From: an uncultured Bacilli bacterium
GTDB lineage: Bacteria; Bacillota_I; Bacilli_A; RF39; UBA660
DNA: 64,000 bases
Assembly: GCA_934101595.1 (NCBI GenBank)
Contig: CAKORR010000003.1
Span: 62,001 to 126,000, forward strand
Reading direction: 5' to 3'
Every line of letters starts with the position of its first letter. The first letter of the stretch is position 1. A model generated the notes under the pieces. The model was not told the DNA's origin and did no database searches. It saw nothing but the letters and a program-made list of their open reading frames with translations. Of this stretch, positions 41,750 through 50,837 are shown piece after piece. Both the position numbers and the translations under genes were made by a program.

Positions 41750-43327
41750 TTATTTTTCAAATTTGCTACGATCCTTATTTAATACTCTTTTTACTGGTGA
41801 TGAAATACTTGTATTTAAATTTCTTAAACTTGCTATTGCTTGACATCTTGCGTATTCAACTATTCCATCACAACATTCAAGCCCTTCAATAAAATGTTCT
41901 GGTGTAATAAATTCACTATCATAAACTTTAGCAAATGCAAAAGCTTTATCAATAATAGATATTGCAAAATCCGGATTATTTGCCTTATCAATCATATCAT
42001 CAGATGTTCCACCACTTTCTAAAGTACTATCTACTAGAATGTGTACTATATCAGATTTTTCATTTTCATTCTGAAAGAAAAGTCCATTTTTTCTAGAATA
42101 ATCCTCAATCACTCTATCAATTATTTGGTACAAAACATTTTCTGTTGGCTCTTTGATTATAATTTTTTCAAATATTCTTTTTAAATCATCATTACTAATA
42201 AGTTCTTGATATTCTTTTTCAGTTGTTGTTCCAATTACTTTTAAACTAGATCTATCAATATAATCCTTTAATATGGATGCTACGTTATTATCCATACCTT
42301 TAGCCGAACCAATCCTAAACATTTTATGAATATCATCTATAAATACTATTACATCTACATCTGCATCTGCATCTAATTTTTTACATCGATCAATTAAGTC
42401 TACCACGTTATCTTCAAACTCAACATATTCACAACCTGCAACCAAATCAGTTAAATTAACTTCCAAAATAATCTTGTTTTGCAAAAAAATAGGTACTTGG
42501 CCTCTTTTTATTCTATAAGCAAGTTCATCTACTATAGCAGTTTTTCCAACACCAGGATTCCCTACTATTAATGGACTTTTTTTGTCTTCTGCTAAAGTTA
42601 TCATAAGATTTTTCAACTCTTCTTCTCTTCCAATAGTTGGCTGAAAAGCGTAATCTTTATAATTTAATATTTTTCCGTAGTGCTCAAGGTATTCAATCTC
42701 GTCATCTAATAATGTTGGAGTTACCATGGCATTTCCTTTTTGTAATAATGCATTACATCTTTTATAGAATTTCTTCTTTAAACTTTCAAATTGTGTTTCA
42801 TAAAAATATCTTTTCAAAGGAACCTCTTCAAGAGCACTTAGTAGGTCTTTTCCATTTCGACCAATTTTAGTAGAGTCATATCCATTAGAGCATAGCAAAT
42901 CATAAATCGACTCTATACCACCTCGATAGTGATAAGCATATATCGCAGTATACATTATGGTATCACCATATTTATCAACTTGATTAACATCTAAGTCATA
43001 CTTTAACGATTCTGCAATAATATTTAGGATAAAAGCTTCACTGTATCCAGTAGACAAAGCAGCCTGAATAAAGTTGCGGCCATCATCATCTTGCAAGTTC
43101 GGATTTAGTCCATAATATAATAAAGCTTTAATAGCCAAAACGCACTTTCTTTCATTATATTTGTGGTCTACCAAAATATGTAGTATTGATTGATTATCCT
43201 GGTTTCTATAATTTAAATCAGGGAAGATTTCTTTAAGTAAACCTCCATTAGTTAAATCATCAGCTCCCATGTGAGATAAATATCTTGCTATCGTACTACT
43301 ATCTGGCTCAGCATATTTACAATTCAT
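41750..43327 (-). CDS. Ankyrin-repeat/Clp-type AAA+ ATPase fusion
   Basis: A 525-residue protein. The N-terminal part (about 40-165) holds three to four ankyrin-like repeats (NQDNQSILHILVDHKYNERK; NLQDDDGRNFIQAALSTGYS; NQVDKYGDTIMYTAIYAY). A single ClpA/C-type AAA+ module follows with Walker A GNPGVGKT (256-263), Walker B IVFIDD (327-332, Asp where Glu is usual), sensor GTTTEKEY and LKRIFEK. The pore loop (AGCEYVEFED) differs from the normal AGTKYRGEFE. The Clp N-domain and second ATPase ring are absent. It may remodel a specific partner bound by the ankyrins rather than feed a protease. Ribosome site AAGGGTG. Confidence 0.82.
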   Translation of the reverse strand: MNCKYAEPDSSTIARYLSHMGADDLTNGGLLKEIFPDLNYRNQDNQSILHILVDHKYNERKCVLAIKALLYYGLNPNLQDDDGRNFIQAALSTGYSEAFILNIIAESLKYDLDVNQVDKYGDTIMYTAIYAYHYRGGIESIYDLLCSNGYDSTKIGRNGKDLLSALEEVPLKRYFYETQFESLKKKFYKRCNALLQKGNAMVTPTLLDDEIEYLEHYGKILNYKDYAFQPTIGREEELKNLMITLAEDKKSPLIVGNPGVGKTAIVDELAYRIKRGQVPIFLQNKIILEVNLTDLVAGCEYVEFEDNVVDLIDRCKKLDADADVDVIVFIDDIHKMFRIGSAKGMDNNVASILKDYIDRSSLKVIGTTTEKEYQELISNDDLKRIFEKIIIKEPTENVLYQIIDRVIEDYSRKNGLFFQNENEKSDIVHILVDSTLESGGTSDDMIDKANNPDFAISIIDKAFAFAKVYDSEFITPEHFIEGLECCDGIVEYARCQAIASLRNLNTSISSPVKRVLNKDRSKFEK

Positions 43328-43425
43328 AAAAAATCACCCTTAAATAATTTATTGTTACTATCATAACACAAAAGTAATCACTATAGCAACGCTTAAATTT
43401 TAAAAAATGATATTTTTTTATATAT

Positions 43426-43452
43426 AAAAGAGCACTTTTAAAAGTACTCTTA
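43426..43452 (-). terminator. Terminator after the NIF3-type gene
   Basis: AAGAGTACTT / AAGTGCTCTT stem (one wobble) followed by TTATATATA on the minus strand, just after the stop codon. Confidence 0.7.
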
Positions 43453-43458
43453 GATTTA

Positions 43459-43800
43459 TTACTCAAAATAACTCTCATCAATTAAAGGAATAATATCTAT
43501 AGCAGGTTCTTCATAAGGATGAACGCATTTTAAAGCTTTTATAACCTCTTTTACTTTAGAAATATTACAAACGGCACTTAATTTCTCTTCATTAACAAAT
43601 TCTAGTTTGTTCTTTTCACCTATATAAGGATTTGCTTTACTTGTGGGCTTAAATGTTCCAACACACTTTGTAGAATTTGAGCAATAAGTATAATTGCCTA
43701 TAACTCCCGCCCCGGCTTTGCAAATTGCGTTTCTTACCTCATCAACACTATCTGATGGTACTGCGACTACGATTTCCACTTTAGTAATATTAACATTCAT
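43459..43800 (-). CDS. Stand-alone NIF3/CutA-like domain protein
   Basis: A 113-residue protein resembling the CutA/PII-like insert domain of YqfO/NIF3 proteins (COG3323): VEIVVAVPSDSVDEVRNAIC, AGAGVIGNYTYCSNSTKCVG, TFKPTSKANPYIG and the end VHPYEEPAIDIIPL. Stand-alone forms are frequent in Bacillota and are thought to bind metal or small ligands; the role is unknown. Ribosome site AGGAGAATAAT. It lies 12 nt after the 21-residue-repeat protein, so the two are likely co-transcribed. Confidence 0.85.
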   Translation of the reverse strand: MNVNITKVEIVVAVPSDSVDEVRNAICKAGAGVIGNYTYCSNSTKCVGTFKPTSKANPYIGEKNKLEFVNEEKLSAVCNISKVKEVIKALKCVHPYEEPAIDIIPLIDESYFE

Positions 43801-43812
43801 TAGATTATTCTC

Positions 43813-45846
43813 CTATCTTTTTAATGGATTATCTATTTCTTCAGAAGTAGGTAACTGTCTAAAATATTTATCTTTGTTCATTAAAATTGCATTTTTTATC
43901 TCATCACTACAAACTAATTTGTCTAAATCAAAATTATAGGGTAATAAAAGCCCTTCGGCACTTTTTAAACCACTCAAGTCTAAATATCCACCTAAGATTT
44001 CTGGAAACGTTAAGCCACTAGCACTCATTAGGGATTGTAAATTTAAATTTCCGCCAATCTTTTTTGGAAAAATTACGTTTTCGGCATTTTCTAAATTATA
44101 TAAAAATAAGCCTTCTCCTATTGTTTCTGGAAATTTAAGGTTTTTTGCACTTTCCAAATTTAGCATCATCAAACTCTCTCCAATAAAGTTTGGCAATAAT
44201 AAATTATCTGCGCTTTCTAACCTATCTAAACGTAAATTTTTACCTACAAATTCAGGTAACACTATTTCACTAACACTTGTCAAATAATGCAAATCTAAAT
44301 TTTCACCAACTTTTTTTGGAAAAATTACATTTTCGGCACTTTCTAGAAAAAACAAATCTAAATCACCACCAACGTGTTCTGGTAATTTAAAATTTCGAGC
44401 ACTTTTTAAATAACTAAAACTCACACTTCCAAAAACATACTTAGGCACTACTATACTTTCATCAGCTTTTTCTAAAAAAGGATATCGTAAACTTCCAATA
44501 ACAATTTTTGGAACTTCATTCACTTTTATGCCAAAGCCACCTATAAGTAAATCATCAAGCACAATTTTAAATTTTTGGGGATTCCTTTGTAACTCATCAG
44601 CAGATATGGCTACTTCATCTTCTTGAGCATTAAATATCGAAGCATAGTCTCTTATTTTATTTCTGGTTGCTTTTATTTCGTCTATTCTTGGATCTTTTGC
44701 GTATCCAAAGCCTTCTATTTCACTGTCGATTTCATACAAAAATCTTAGTTCATCTATCGTAAGCTCTTCCGATACTTTGATTTTTTTATCAATTATGGTA
44801 ACCAATTTCATATCATGTTCTTTTTTCATGTATTTTTCGCTATCTGGAAATTCTTTTAACTTTTCTTCTAATATTGGCACCATTTCTGGTTCCATATTTT
44901 GATTATTCGCAATGCCTCTTATTTCTCCTATACTATCTTTCCCATCCATTCTTATGGCTATTCTTGGAATCTTAGCCTCACCTTTTTGATCCTCAGTATA
45001 GTAAACATAAAAGTCTCCATTTTCTAACTGACTTTTAGCAAAGTTCTCTCCAGCTGCTGTGCACCATCCCGTATAATATCCTTGCAATGAGTCTCTTAAT
45101 ATTTTGTAATCGCTGCCTTGATCATATTTTACCCATTTTCCTTTTGTTGTTATACTTTTATTATCGCCCTTTAACATACTTTGTTTTATAACATACTCGT
45201 ATAATTTTTTAAAGTTTCCGCTTCCTAATGCGGATCTTATTTCTTCGTCACCCTTTTGATTCTTTATATATTCTTCCATTAAATTTATTGTTGTAAATAT
45301 ATATTCTCTTTCCACTGGTGGAAATGGATACACCGTTGTTTCGTCTCTTTTAGTGAATTTTCCACTTTCTTTATCATACTTGCCCAAACTTTGTAACCCT
45401 TGAAATACCCAATATTTCTCCCACATCTCATATGCTTTACTCTCTTCATCATACAAAAAATATTCAATCCATTTATCTAATGTTTGCTTTTGATCTTCTA
45501 TAACGGAATCAATCAATTCTTTTCTTCTTTTTTCATCTAAGATAATATTTCCATATCCTCTTTCTCTGGCAAGCCTTATTTGGCTTTGAAAATAGGATTC
45601 TTTTATATTCTCTGGCTTTATTACATATAACTCATAGTAAAAACTCTTTAATAATAGTTCCGCATTTTTATTTTTCCTTTCCGAAACTTTTTTATGTATT
45701 TCTTCTAATCTATTAAAATAATTTAACATCCTCGTTGTTTTATTTTCACTTTCTTTAGAGACATGCATAACTCTATCTGAATTGTGGATTCCTTTATACA
45801 TTTTGCAAATTATTTCTATCCATTTATTCTTCATTTGTTCATTCAT
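43813..45846 (-). CDS. Large protein with WCTA-type N-terminal domain and nine 21-residue repeats
   Basis: A 677-residue soluble protein. Residues about 1-190 are helical and charged. A central domain (about 235-345) contains YYTGWCTAAGENFAKSQLEN, then GDFYVYYTEDQ, then PRIAIRMDGKDSIGEIRGIA, a module I have the impression of having seen in other Bacillota and in PcfJ-like mobile-element proteins. From about 446 to 635 there are nine near-perfect 21-residue repeats of the form P.x.[VI]G..L.L..L.SA..[VIL].[FL], forming a solenoid like leucine-rich repeats. No signal peptide. Function unknown; a binding platform is likely. Ribosome site AGGGTGAG. Confidence 0.75.
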   Translation of the reverse strand: MNEQMKNKWIEIICKMYKGIHNSDRVMHVSKESENKTTRMLNYFNRLEEIHKKVSERKNKNAELLLKSFYYELYVIKPENIKESYFQSQIRLARERGYGNIILDEKRRKELIDSVIEDQKQTLDKWIEYFLYDEESKAYEMWEKYWVFQGLQSLGKYDKESGKFTKRDETTVYPFPPVEREYIFTTINLMEEYIKNQKGDEEIRSALGSGNFKKLYEYVIKQSMLKGDNKSITTKGKWVKYDQGSDYKILRDSLQGYYTGWCTAAGENFAKSQLENGDFYVYYTEDQKGEAKIPRIAIRMDGKDSIGEIRGIANNQNMEPEMVPILEEKLKEFPDSEKYMKKEHDMKLVTIIDKKIKVSEELTIDELRFLYEIDSEIEGFGYAKDPRIDEIKATRNKIRDYASIFNAQEDEVAISADELQRNPQKFKIVLDDLLIGGFGIKVNEVPKIVIGSLRYPFLEKADESIVVPKYVFGSVSFSYLKSARNFKLPEHVGGDLDLFFLESAENVIFPKKVGENLDLHYLTSVSEIVLPEFVGKNLRLDRLESADNLLLPNFIGESLMMLNLESAKNLKFPETIGEGLFLYNLENAENVIFPKKIGGNLNLQSLMSASGLTFPEILGGYLDLSGLKSAEGLLLPYNFDLDKLVCSDEIKNAILMNKDKYFRQLPTSEEIDNPLKR
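43943..44511 (-). repeat. Nine tandem 63-bp coding repeats
   Basis: The DNA encodes nine consecutive units of 21 residues (the first of 22) with fixed Pro, Gly, Leu and Ser-Ala positions. Units have diverged in DNA but keep the protein pattern, so they are old and under selection for fold. Confidence 0.85.
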
Positions 45847-45874
45847 CTTATCTCACCCTATTATATAATATCAT

Positions 45875-45906
45875 AAAAAATAGCCTATTACATGAATAAG
45901 CTATAA
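45875..45906 (-). terminator. Terminator after the secreted protein gene
   Basis: ATAGCTTATT / AATAGGCTAT stem (one wobble) with a short loop and TTTTTTATG on the minus strand. Confidence 0.75.
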
Positions 45907-45908
45907 TT

Positions 45909-46481
45909 TTATTTATATAATCTGATTACTTGATATTCAGTTACTTCTCCGTTTTTTACATAACTAACGGATATACCTTTACCATTATTGGCATTTTTTT
46001 TAGCATTTGATAAAGTTTTCGCCTCATTCATTAGGTAATCTATATCAGAATCCGTTAATTTATCATTATTAGCTTTTATCAAAGCTTTAACATAATTAAG
46101 AGCAACACCATCGTTCTTAGAATAATGAATAGTCATAATTTTAGTAATGTCATCTTTTTTATTTCCACTATAATTTTCAGGTTTTACGTATAAATAGATA
46201 CCATCAAGTAAACTATACCAATATAAATTATTATCTGTCATCATATATTCATCGCTTGCTGGACTTATTATATTCGCTTTCATAACTTGCGTATTAAATT
46301 TAGCAACGCTTATCTCCACCGTTTCCTTTTCAACACTACCATATTTTAAAATAGTGTTATTTAGGGATTCATTTTGCTTCTCTAAATCCTTATTTAAATA
46401 AAATTTTAATCCAAGGTAGCCTCCTCCTAAAACTAAAACTGCAAATAAACAAATTATTACACTTTTTTTCATATACTTCAT
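45909..46481 (-). CDS. Membrane-anchored external protein, unknown
   Basis: A 190-residue protein with an N-terminal membrane or uncleaved signal segment (VIICLFAVLVLGGGYLGLKF, about 8-27) and an external alpha/beta domain without cysteines. No lipobox. No family recognised. Two ATG candidates (MKYM and MKK) lie behind AAGGAAGGA; I keep the first. It is followed by a terminator and stands alone at the right edge of the island. Confidence 0.6.
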   Translation of the reverse strand: MKYMKKSVIICLFAVLVLGGGYLGLKFYLNKDLEKQNESLNNTILKYGSVEKETVEISVAKFNTQVMKANIISPASDEYMMTDNNLYWYSLLDGIYLYVKPENYSGNKKDDITKIMTIHYSKNDGVALNYVKALIKANNDKLTDSDIDYLMNEAKTLSNAKKNANNGKGISVSYVKNGEVTEYQVIRLYK

Positions 46482-46695
46482 TCCTTCCTTTTCTTATCTA
46501 CTTCAGCTTATTTTTGACCAATTATATAACACGCAGTGTCATATATTTATTATATCAAATACCGTTACTATAATATTATCGGTTTTATTTATATATAACT
46601 TTACCACTATAACTATCACAATATATGTCTTTTTTTCATTATACCATTATTTAAAAAATATTAATACTTTTTATGATTAAAAACAAACCAGCTAA

Positions 46696-46724
46696 TTGAC
46701 AACGTCCCTTACAAGTGCTAGTAT
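46696..46724 (+). promoter_or_regulatory. Consensus sigma-A promoter of the amidoligase gene
   Basis: TTGACA (46696-46701), 17-nt spacer, TAGTAT (46719-46724), 30 nt before the start codon. The rest of the 270-bp gap to the left holds only AT-rich sequence in which I see no other element. Confidence 0.8.
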
Positions 46725-46754
46725 AAAAAACTAAACTTATAGAGGATTTATGCT

Positions 46755-47759
46755 ATGAAAAAAATAAACAATAATTCAATCTTTTCTTATCTTAAAGCTA
46801 GTGATAATGAAATGTTTTCAAAACTAAGCATCCGAGATCAAAATGACATATTTATGTTATTGGATAAATTTTACCTTATACTGAGAGACAACTTAGGCTT
46901 AGATGATTACATTACATTTGGATTAGAATTAGAACATGAACATGCCAAAGAAAAGTTAATTGAAGAAAATCTTTTAAAAATTGGATTACTAGGCAATTGG
47001 GATTTAGGGAAAGATTCATCGCTTAATTTTGGTGGAGAACTGCACACCCCCATTTTAAGAGATAAATTAGAATCCTGGGAAGAACTAGATAAGGCTTGCA
47101 AAATTTTACGAAAATATTCAAAAATCGGGCCCAATTCCGGTGGACATGTACATATTGGAACACAAGCCCTTGGATTTGAATATAAATCTTGGCTTAAATT
47201 TTTAAAAATATGGGCTGGATATGAAAATATAATATATCGATTTTCTTATGGCACCTTTTTATCAGGCAGGCCAAATATAGATTTATATGCTGAAGATATA
47301 GCTCTTTATTTTAAAGAGGTTTTTGAAAAGTTTCATGATAAAGATTTAACATATCGCGATATAACCCATGAACTTAGATATGCTAGTGAATACGGCGTTA
47401 ATTTAATAAATGTATCAAGTGATAGTATATTTAAAGAAGGTAATACCATAGAATTCAGATGTCCTAATGGAACTTTAGATCCTGTTATTTGGCAAAATTA
47501 TGTTAATTTATTTACTAAGCTATTATTATATTGTAAAAGTAATGACTATAATAATAACATTGTAGATGAACGTTTTAATGAAGTTCAAGGTAATAGCAAA
47601 ATGCCATATAATAAAATATATTTAGAACAAGCATTAGAATTTGCAGATTTAATATTTAACAATAATATTGATAAAATTTATTTTCTAAGACAATACCTTA
47701 AATCATTTGAATCTAGTGAGATCCCTTTAAAAAAAGCTAAAAAATTTATAAAAAATTAA
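46755..47759 (+). CDS. Amidoligase_2-family (glutamine-synthetase-fold) enzyme
   Basis: A 334-residue protein with the amidoligase signature: FGLELEHEH (metal-binding Glu pair), WDLGKDSSLNFGGELHTPIL (D.S....G.E...piL) and NSGGHVHIGTQ (G.HVH). GS-fold amidoligases join amino groups to carboxylates at the cost of ATP in small peptide or wall modification pathways and often lie with gamma-glutamylcyclotransferase, GAT or ATP-grasp genes. No such partner is adjacent here. The start follows TAGAGGATTT. It is transcribed from a consensus promoter, with the CAP-protein gene 70 nt downstream. Confidence 0.8.
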   Translation: MKKINNNSIFSYLKASDNEMFSKLSIRDQNDIFMLLDKFYLILRDNLGLDDYITFGLELEHEHAKEKLIEENLLKIGLLGNWDLGKDSSLNFGGELHTPILRDKLESWEELDKACKILRKYSKIGPNSGGHVHIGTQALGFEYKSWLKFLKIWAGYENIIYRFSYGTFLSGRPNIDLYAEDIALYFKEVFEKFHDKDLTYRDITHELRYASEYGVNLINVSSDSIFKEGNTIEFRCPNGTLDPVIWQNYVNLFTKLLLYCKSNDYNNNIVDERFNEVQGNSKMPYNKIYLEQALEFADLIFNNNIDKIYFLRQYLKSFESSEIPLKKAKKFIKN

Positions 47760-47829
47760 TAACTATTATTTACAATCTTGAAATATTTTTTTAAGAATAA
47801 TATAATTATTTTGAAAGTAAGGAGTATGT

Positions 47830-49137
47830 ATGAAAAAGAATAAGAAAAAGCAAATAATTATAGCAATAATTTTAATTGTGTTATTAGCCTCCGGTATATT
47901 AACATATGTTATTTTAAAAAAGCCGAAAAATAGCAATAATATTACTGAGAAAAAGGAAAATGTTAATAACGATAAGGATCAAAAGGAATACAAAATAAAA
48001 GATCAAGTTGATATTGAAATAATGCAAAACATCTTAAAAATAAATGATTTTTTTGATCAAATTGATAACGCTTCTAATTACGTAATTTCTTATTATGAAA
48101 ATAATAACAAAGTTGATTTTACTGATAAATATAATATAGTTGGTAAATATAAGGTTGTAATAAAAATTAATGATAAAGAATATACTACAACGCTTAATGT
48201 GATTGATAAAACTGCCCCAGATTTAACGGTTAAAGATTTAACAATCAATGAAAAAGACGGATATAATGTTAACAGTTTTGTAAAAAGTTGTACTGATAAT
48301 AGTCAAAAAGAATGTATCTTATCTTTTGAAGATAATAAAACATATAATTCGGCAGGAACATATGAAGTTAATATTATAGCCAAAGATGATAGTGGTAACG
48401 AAACCAAGAAAAAAGCTAAATTAATTATTAATAAAAAAACTGTCAATGTAAATTCTAAACCTAATACCAAAAATGACAATAAGGCAAATAATAACACAAC
48501 TACGAATAATACCAATAACAGCAAGAGCAATAACAACAAAGTAACATTTGTAAAAGATGAAACTGAGACAGAACAAGAAACTAAAGATTTAAAGTATGGC
48601 GTAAAGCTAAATGTATGGCATACCAAAAAGTATAAATTATATAGTGATGGTTCTAAAAAATTGGTAAATGAATACACTCATTCTGAGTTAGATAGTACTA
48701 ATTTTAATGCTAAAACTAGTGACATGGTTCCAGAAGCAGTTGAAAACATGTCTACTTACAAAGCTATGGTTGATGGTGTATTAAACTATACTAATAGTTT
48801 TAGAAGCGAAGTTGGTAAAGAGCCCCTAACACTTGATAATGATTTAACAAAAGCTGCAATGGTAAGAGCGATTGAAATGGCATATTCTAAAAAATTTTCT
48901 CATGATAGGCCTGATGGTTCAAATTGCTTTTCAGTCTTAAAAGATTTAGGAATTAATATTTATTTTAGTGGTGAAAATATTGCTATGGGTCAAAGAAGTG
49001 CCGAAGAAGTTGCAAATGATTGGAAAGGATCTCAAGGCCATTATGAAAATATGATTAATCCATCATTCACTAAAATAGGAATCGGCGTAATTAAATTACA
49101 AAGATCATATTATTGGGTACAAATGTTTTCAAATTAA
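47830..49137 (+). CDS. Surface protein with Ig-like and CAP/SCP domains
   Basis: A 435-residue protein: N-terminal membrane anchor (IIIAIILIVLLASGILTYVI, about 9-28), a Lys/Asn-rich stretch, an Ig-like DUF5011-type module (about 95-200, with VIDKTAPDLTVKDL), an Asn/Thr/Lys-rich linker (about 205-240), and a C-terminal CAP domain (about 310-435) with FSHDRPDG, FSGENIA, AEEVANDWKGSQGHYENM and YYWVQMF. The CAP His and Glu residues (SHD, GEN, GHYENM) are kept. Bacterial CAP proteins are secreted and poorly understood; in Bacillus they occur on spores (YkwD-like). Ribosome site AAGGAG. Confidence 0.88.
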   Translation: MKKNKKKQIIIAIILIVLLASGILTYVILKKPKNSNNITEKKENVNNDKDQKEYKIKDQVDIEIMQNILKINDFFDQIDNASNYVISYYENNNKVDFTDKYNIVGKYKVVIKINDKEYTTTLNVIDKTAPDLTVKDLTINEKDGYNVNSFVKSCTDNSQKECILSFEDNKTYNSAGTYEVNIIAKDDSGNETKKKAKLIINKKTVNVNSKPNTKNDNKANNNTTTNNTNNSKSNNNKVTFVKDETETEQETKDLKYGVKLNVWHTKKYKLYSDGSKKLVNEYTHSELDSTNFNAKTSDMVPEAVENMSTYKAMVDGVLNYTNSFRSEVGKEPLTLDNDLTKAAMVRAIEMAYSKKFSHDRPDGSNCFSVLKDLGINIYFSGENIAMGQRSAEEVANDWKGSQGHYENMINPSFTKIGIGVIKLQRSYYWVQMFSN

Positions 49138-49163
49138 AAGATTAGAAATTCTAATCTTTTTTG
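49135..49163. terminator. Bidirectional terminator between CAP and acetyltransferase genes
   Basis: AAAAGATTAGAA / TTCTAATCTTTT-type stem with a short loop, T-run to the right and A/T-rich to the left. Confidence 0.85.
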
Positions 49164-49775
49164 TTATTCTAATTGTCCTGGACGTTTTTTCTTTTTCTTA
49201 GGAGGAAACTTCTTATCAAAATCTCTAACCTCTTCTTCACTAACGTTATAACAAGAAGGATCTTTATAATATCCTCCTTTTATCTTAAACGTTTCTTCAT
49301 CTAAAATGCAAATCATAAAATATGGGGCATCATCTAAAGTATTAGTTCCCTCATAATAAATATTGTAATTTGAGGCACTAACAAATCCAAATCTTTTATA
49401 GTAATCTGGATTGCCTGTAATAATAATTGCACTATATCCAAGCTCTTTAGCTTTTTCCATGGTATATTCTATTAGCTTAGCACCATAACCTTTTTTCTGG
49501 TATTCGGGCAAAACACTGACAGGTCCAAACGTCAATATGTTTTTTTTCTCACCATTTTTTAGATTTATAGTACCTTCCGCATAAACTATATTTGCTATTA
49601 TCTTATTATCTTCTACAATAATATAATCTAGATCTTTTACAAACGATTTATCATTTCTCAATTTGTGAACAACTAGATGCTCAAAACAACCAGGTCTATA
49701 GACATTAAAAAAAGCCTCTCTCGTTAAATTTTCAGTTTCTTCAAAATCTTTTTGCTCTTCTCTTCTAATAATCAT
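49164..49775 (-). CDS. GNAT-family N-acetyltransferase
   Basis: A 203-residue cytoplasmic protein with the GNAT acetyl-CoA motif A: FGPVSVLPEYQKKGYGAKLI (Q-x2-G-x-G) after the beta4 strand, then GYSAIIITGNPDYYKRFGFV. It is of the YhbS-like group that modifies small molecules; the substrate is unknown. The C-terminal tail is Pro/Lys-rich (KKFPPKKKKKRPGQLE). Ribosome site AAGCGAGG. Separate unit, convergent with the CAP gene. Confidence 0.88.
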   Translation of the reverse strand: MIIRREEQKDFEETENLTREAFFNVYRPGCFEHLVVHKLRNDKSFVKDLDYIIVEDNKIIANIVYAEGTINLKNGEKKNILTFGPVSVLPEYQKKGYGAKLIEYTMEKAKELGYSAIIITGNPDYYKRFGFVSASNYNIYYEGTNTLDDAPYFMICILDEETFKIKGGYYKDPSCYNVSEEEVRDFDKKFPPKKKKKRPGQLE

Positions 49776-49816
49776 ATCTTACCTCGCTTTTATAATAACA
49801 TTATTAGCAATAACTA

Positions 49817-50710
49817 TCAATGCAAGCGGTTACTTTTTACGGCTAAAACATACGATACAGATTTTGGAGCTTTAATTTTATGCCTTGGATTAAGTAAATT
49901 ATATTTGTCTAAATATGTTATGTTCATATCTTCTTCATTCATATGTTCATATATTAAAAAGCCATTATTACTTAACATCTCTTCAATTTCATCATATGTA
50001 TATTTTGATTTCATTTCTTCCTTAGCAGAGTACGCCAATTTTTCATTTTGTGTTGCTTCGATGCTGTATACATTATTTTGATAATCAAAAACTATACTAC
50101 TATTATGACAAATTATATTAGATAACTTGCTTAAGAGATTTGAGAATTCTTCTTTAGATAAATAATATGATATACCAAGTAAACTAACAAAGGCTTCCTT
50201 GTCATTATTAAACGTACTATTTAATAAAGCATTTTCTAAATCTTCGTTATTAAAATCGCATTTCAGATATTCAACTAGCGCATCACTTTTTAGATTTTTC
50301 ACTCTTTTTATTTTATCTAAAATAATTGCGGGTTTATCTATTTCATAAACTTTTAAATTTTTAAATTTATTTCTATAAGCAAATGTGTCATAACCTGATG
50401 CAAGAATAATATATTGTTCACAATTAAATCTAACTCTGTTTGACAAAGCATGTTCGCAAAATGAACTTCTTAAAAGTACTGATGGCGATATTTTATTATC
50501 AACTATCCATCTTAACGGATCATCTATTTTTAATGATGGTTGATTAAAAAAGGAAATGCCTTGAACTAAAGAATCTGATATTAATTTATACTCCTCTTCA
50601 GTTAATATTTCTTGTGCTAAATTATCACTAAATATTCGATATTTATTGTTTTTATAATGATAAGCTCTAGCAAATGTACATACTAATGCTGTCATGTTAT
50701 TTAAATCCAT
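49817..50710 (-). CDS. Class I SAM-dependent methyltransferase, LCMT/PPM1-like family
   Basis: A 297-residue enzyme similar to COG3315 (leucine carboxyl methyltransferase-like). The SAM-binding core reads QYIILASGYDTFAYRNKF (G-x-G-x-D-[TS]..[YF]R) with the acidic residue in KVYEIDKPAII; ARAYHYKN and RFSFCE-like Arg/Glu segments precede it. COG3315 enzymes methylate carboxylates or hydroxyls of small molecules. Start ATG 50710 follows AGAGGTG; a longer frame of 21 codons has no site. Monocistronic. Confidence 0.85.
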   Translation of the reverse strand: MDLNNMTALVCTFARAYHYKNNKYRIFSDNLAQEILTEEEYKLISDSLVQGISFFNQPSLKIDDPLRWIVDNKISPSVLLRSSFCEHALSNRVRFNCEQYIILASGYDTFAYRNKFKNLKVYEIDKPAIILDKIKRVKNLKSDALVEYLKCDFNNEDLENALLNSTFNNDKEAFVSLLGISYYLSKEEFSNLLSKLSNIICHNSSIVFDYQNNVYSIEATQNEKLAYSAKEEMKSKYTYDEIEEMLSNNGFLIYEHMNEEDMNITYLDKYNLLNPRHKIKAPKSVSYVLAVKSNRLH

Positions 50711-50801
50711 ATTTTCACCTCTAATACTTATTACTACAAAAATTGTTTTTTTACAATCTTGAAAAATTAGCAATTTTATGGTAATATAAGACTGTAATTT
50801 G

Positions 50802-50835
50802 AAAAAAATGTAAGCAAATACTGCTTACATTTTTT
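50802..50835 (-). terminator. Strong terminator after the unknown 190-residue gene
   Basis: AAAAATGTAAGCA / TGCTTACATTTTT stem with a 5-nt loop and a T-run on the minus strand. Confidence 0.92.
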
Positions 50836-50837
50836 AT

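Noticed and set aside
39656..46500. Direct repeat of the tRNA-Gly 3' end as a right attachment site
   Set aside because: I looked for the T-arm and acceptor sequence to the right of the island by eye and did not find a copy; only a computed search could settle this.
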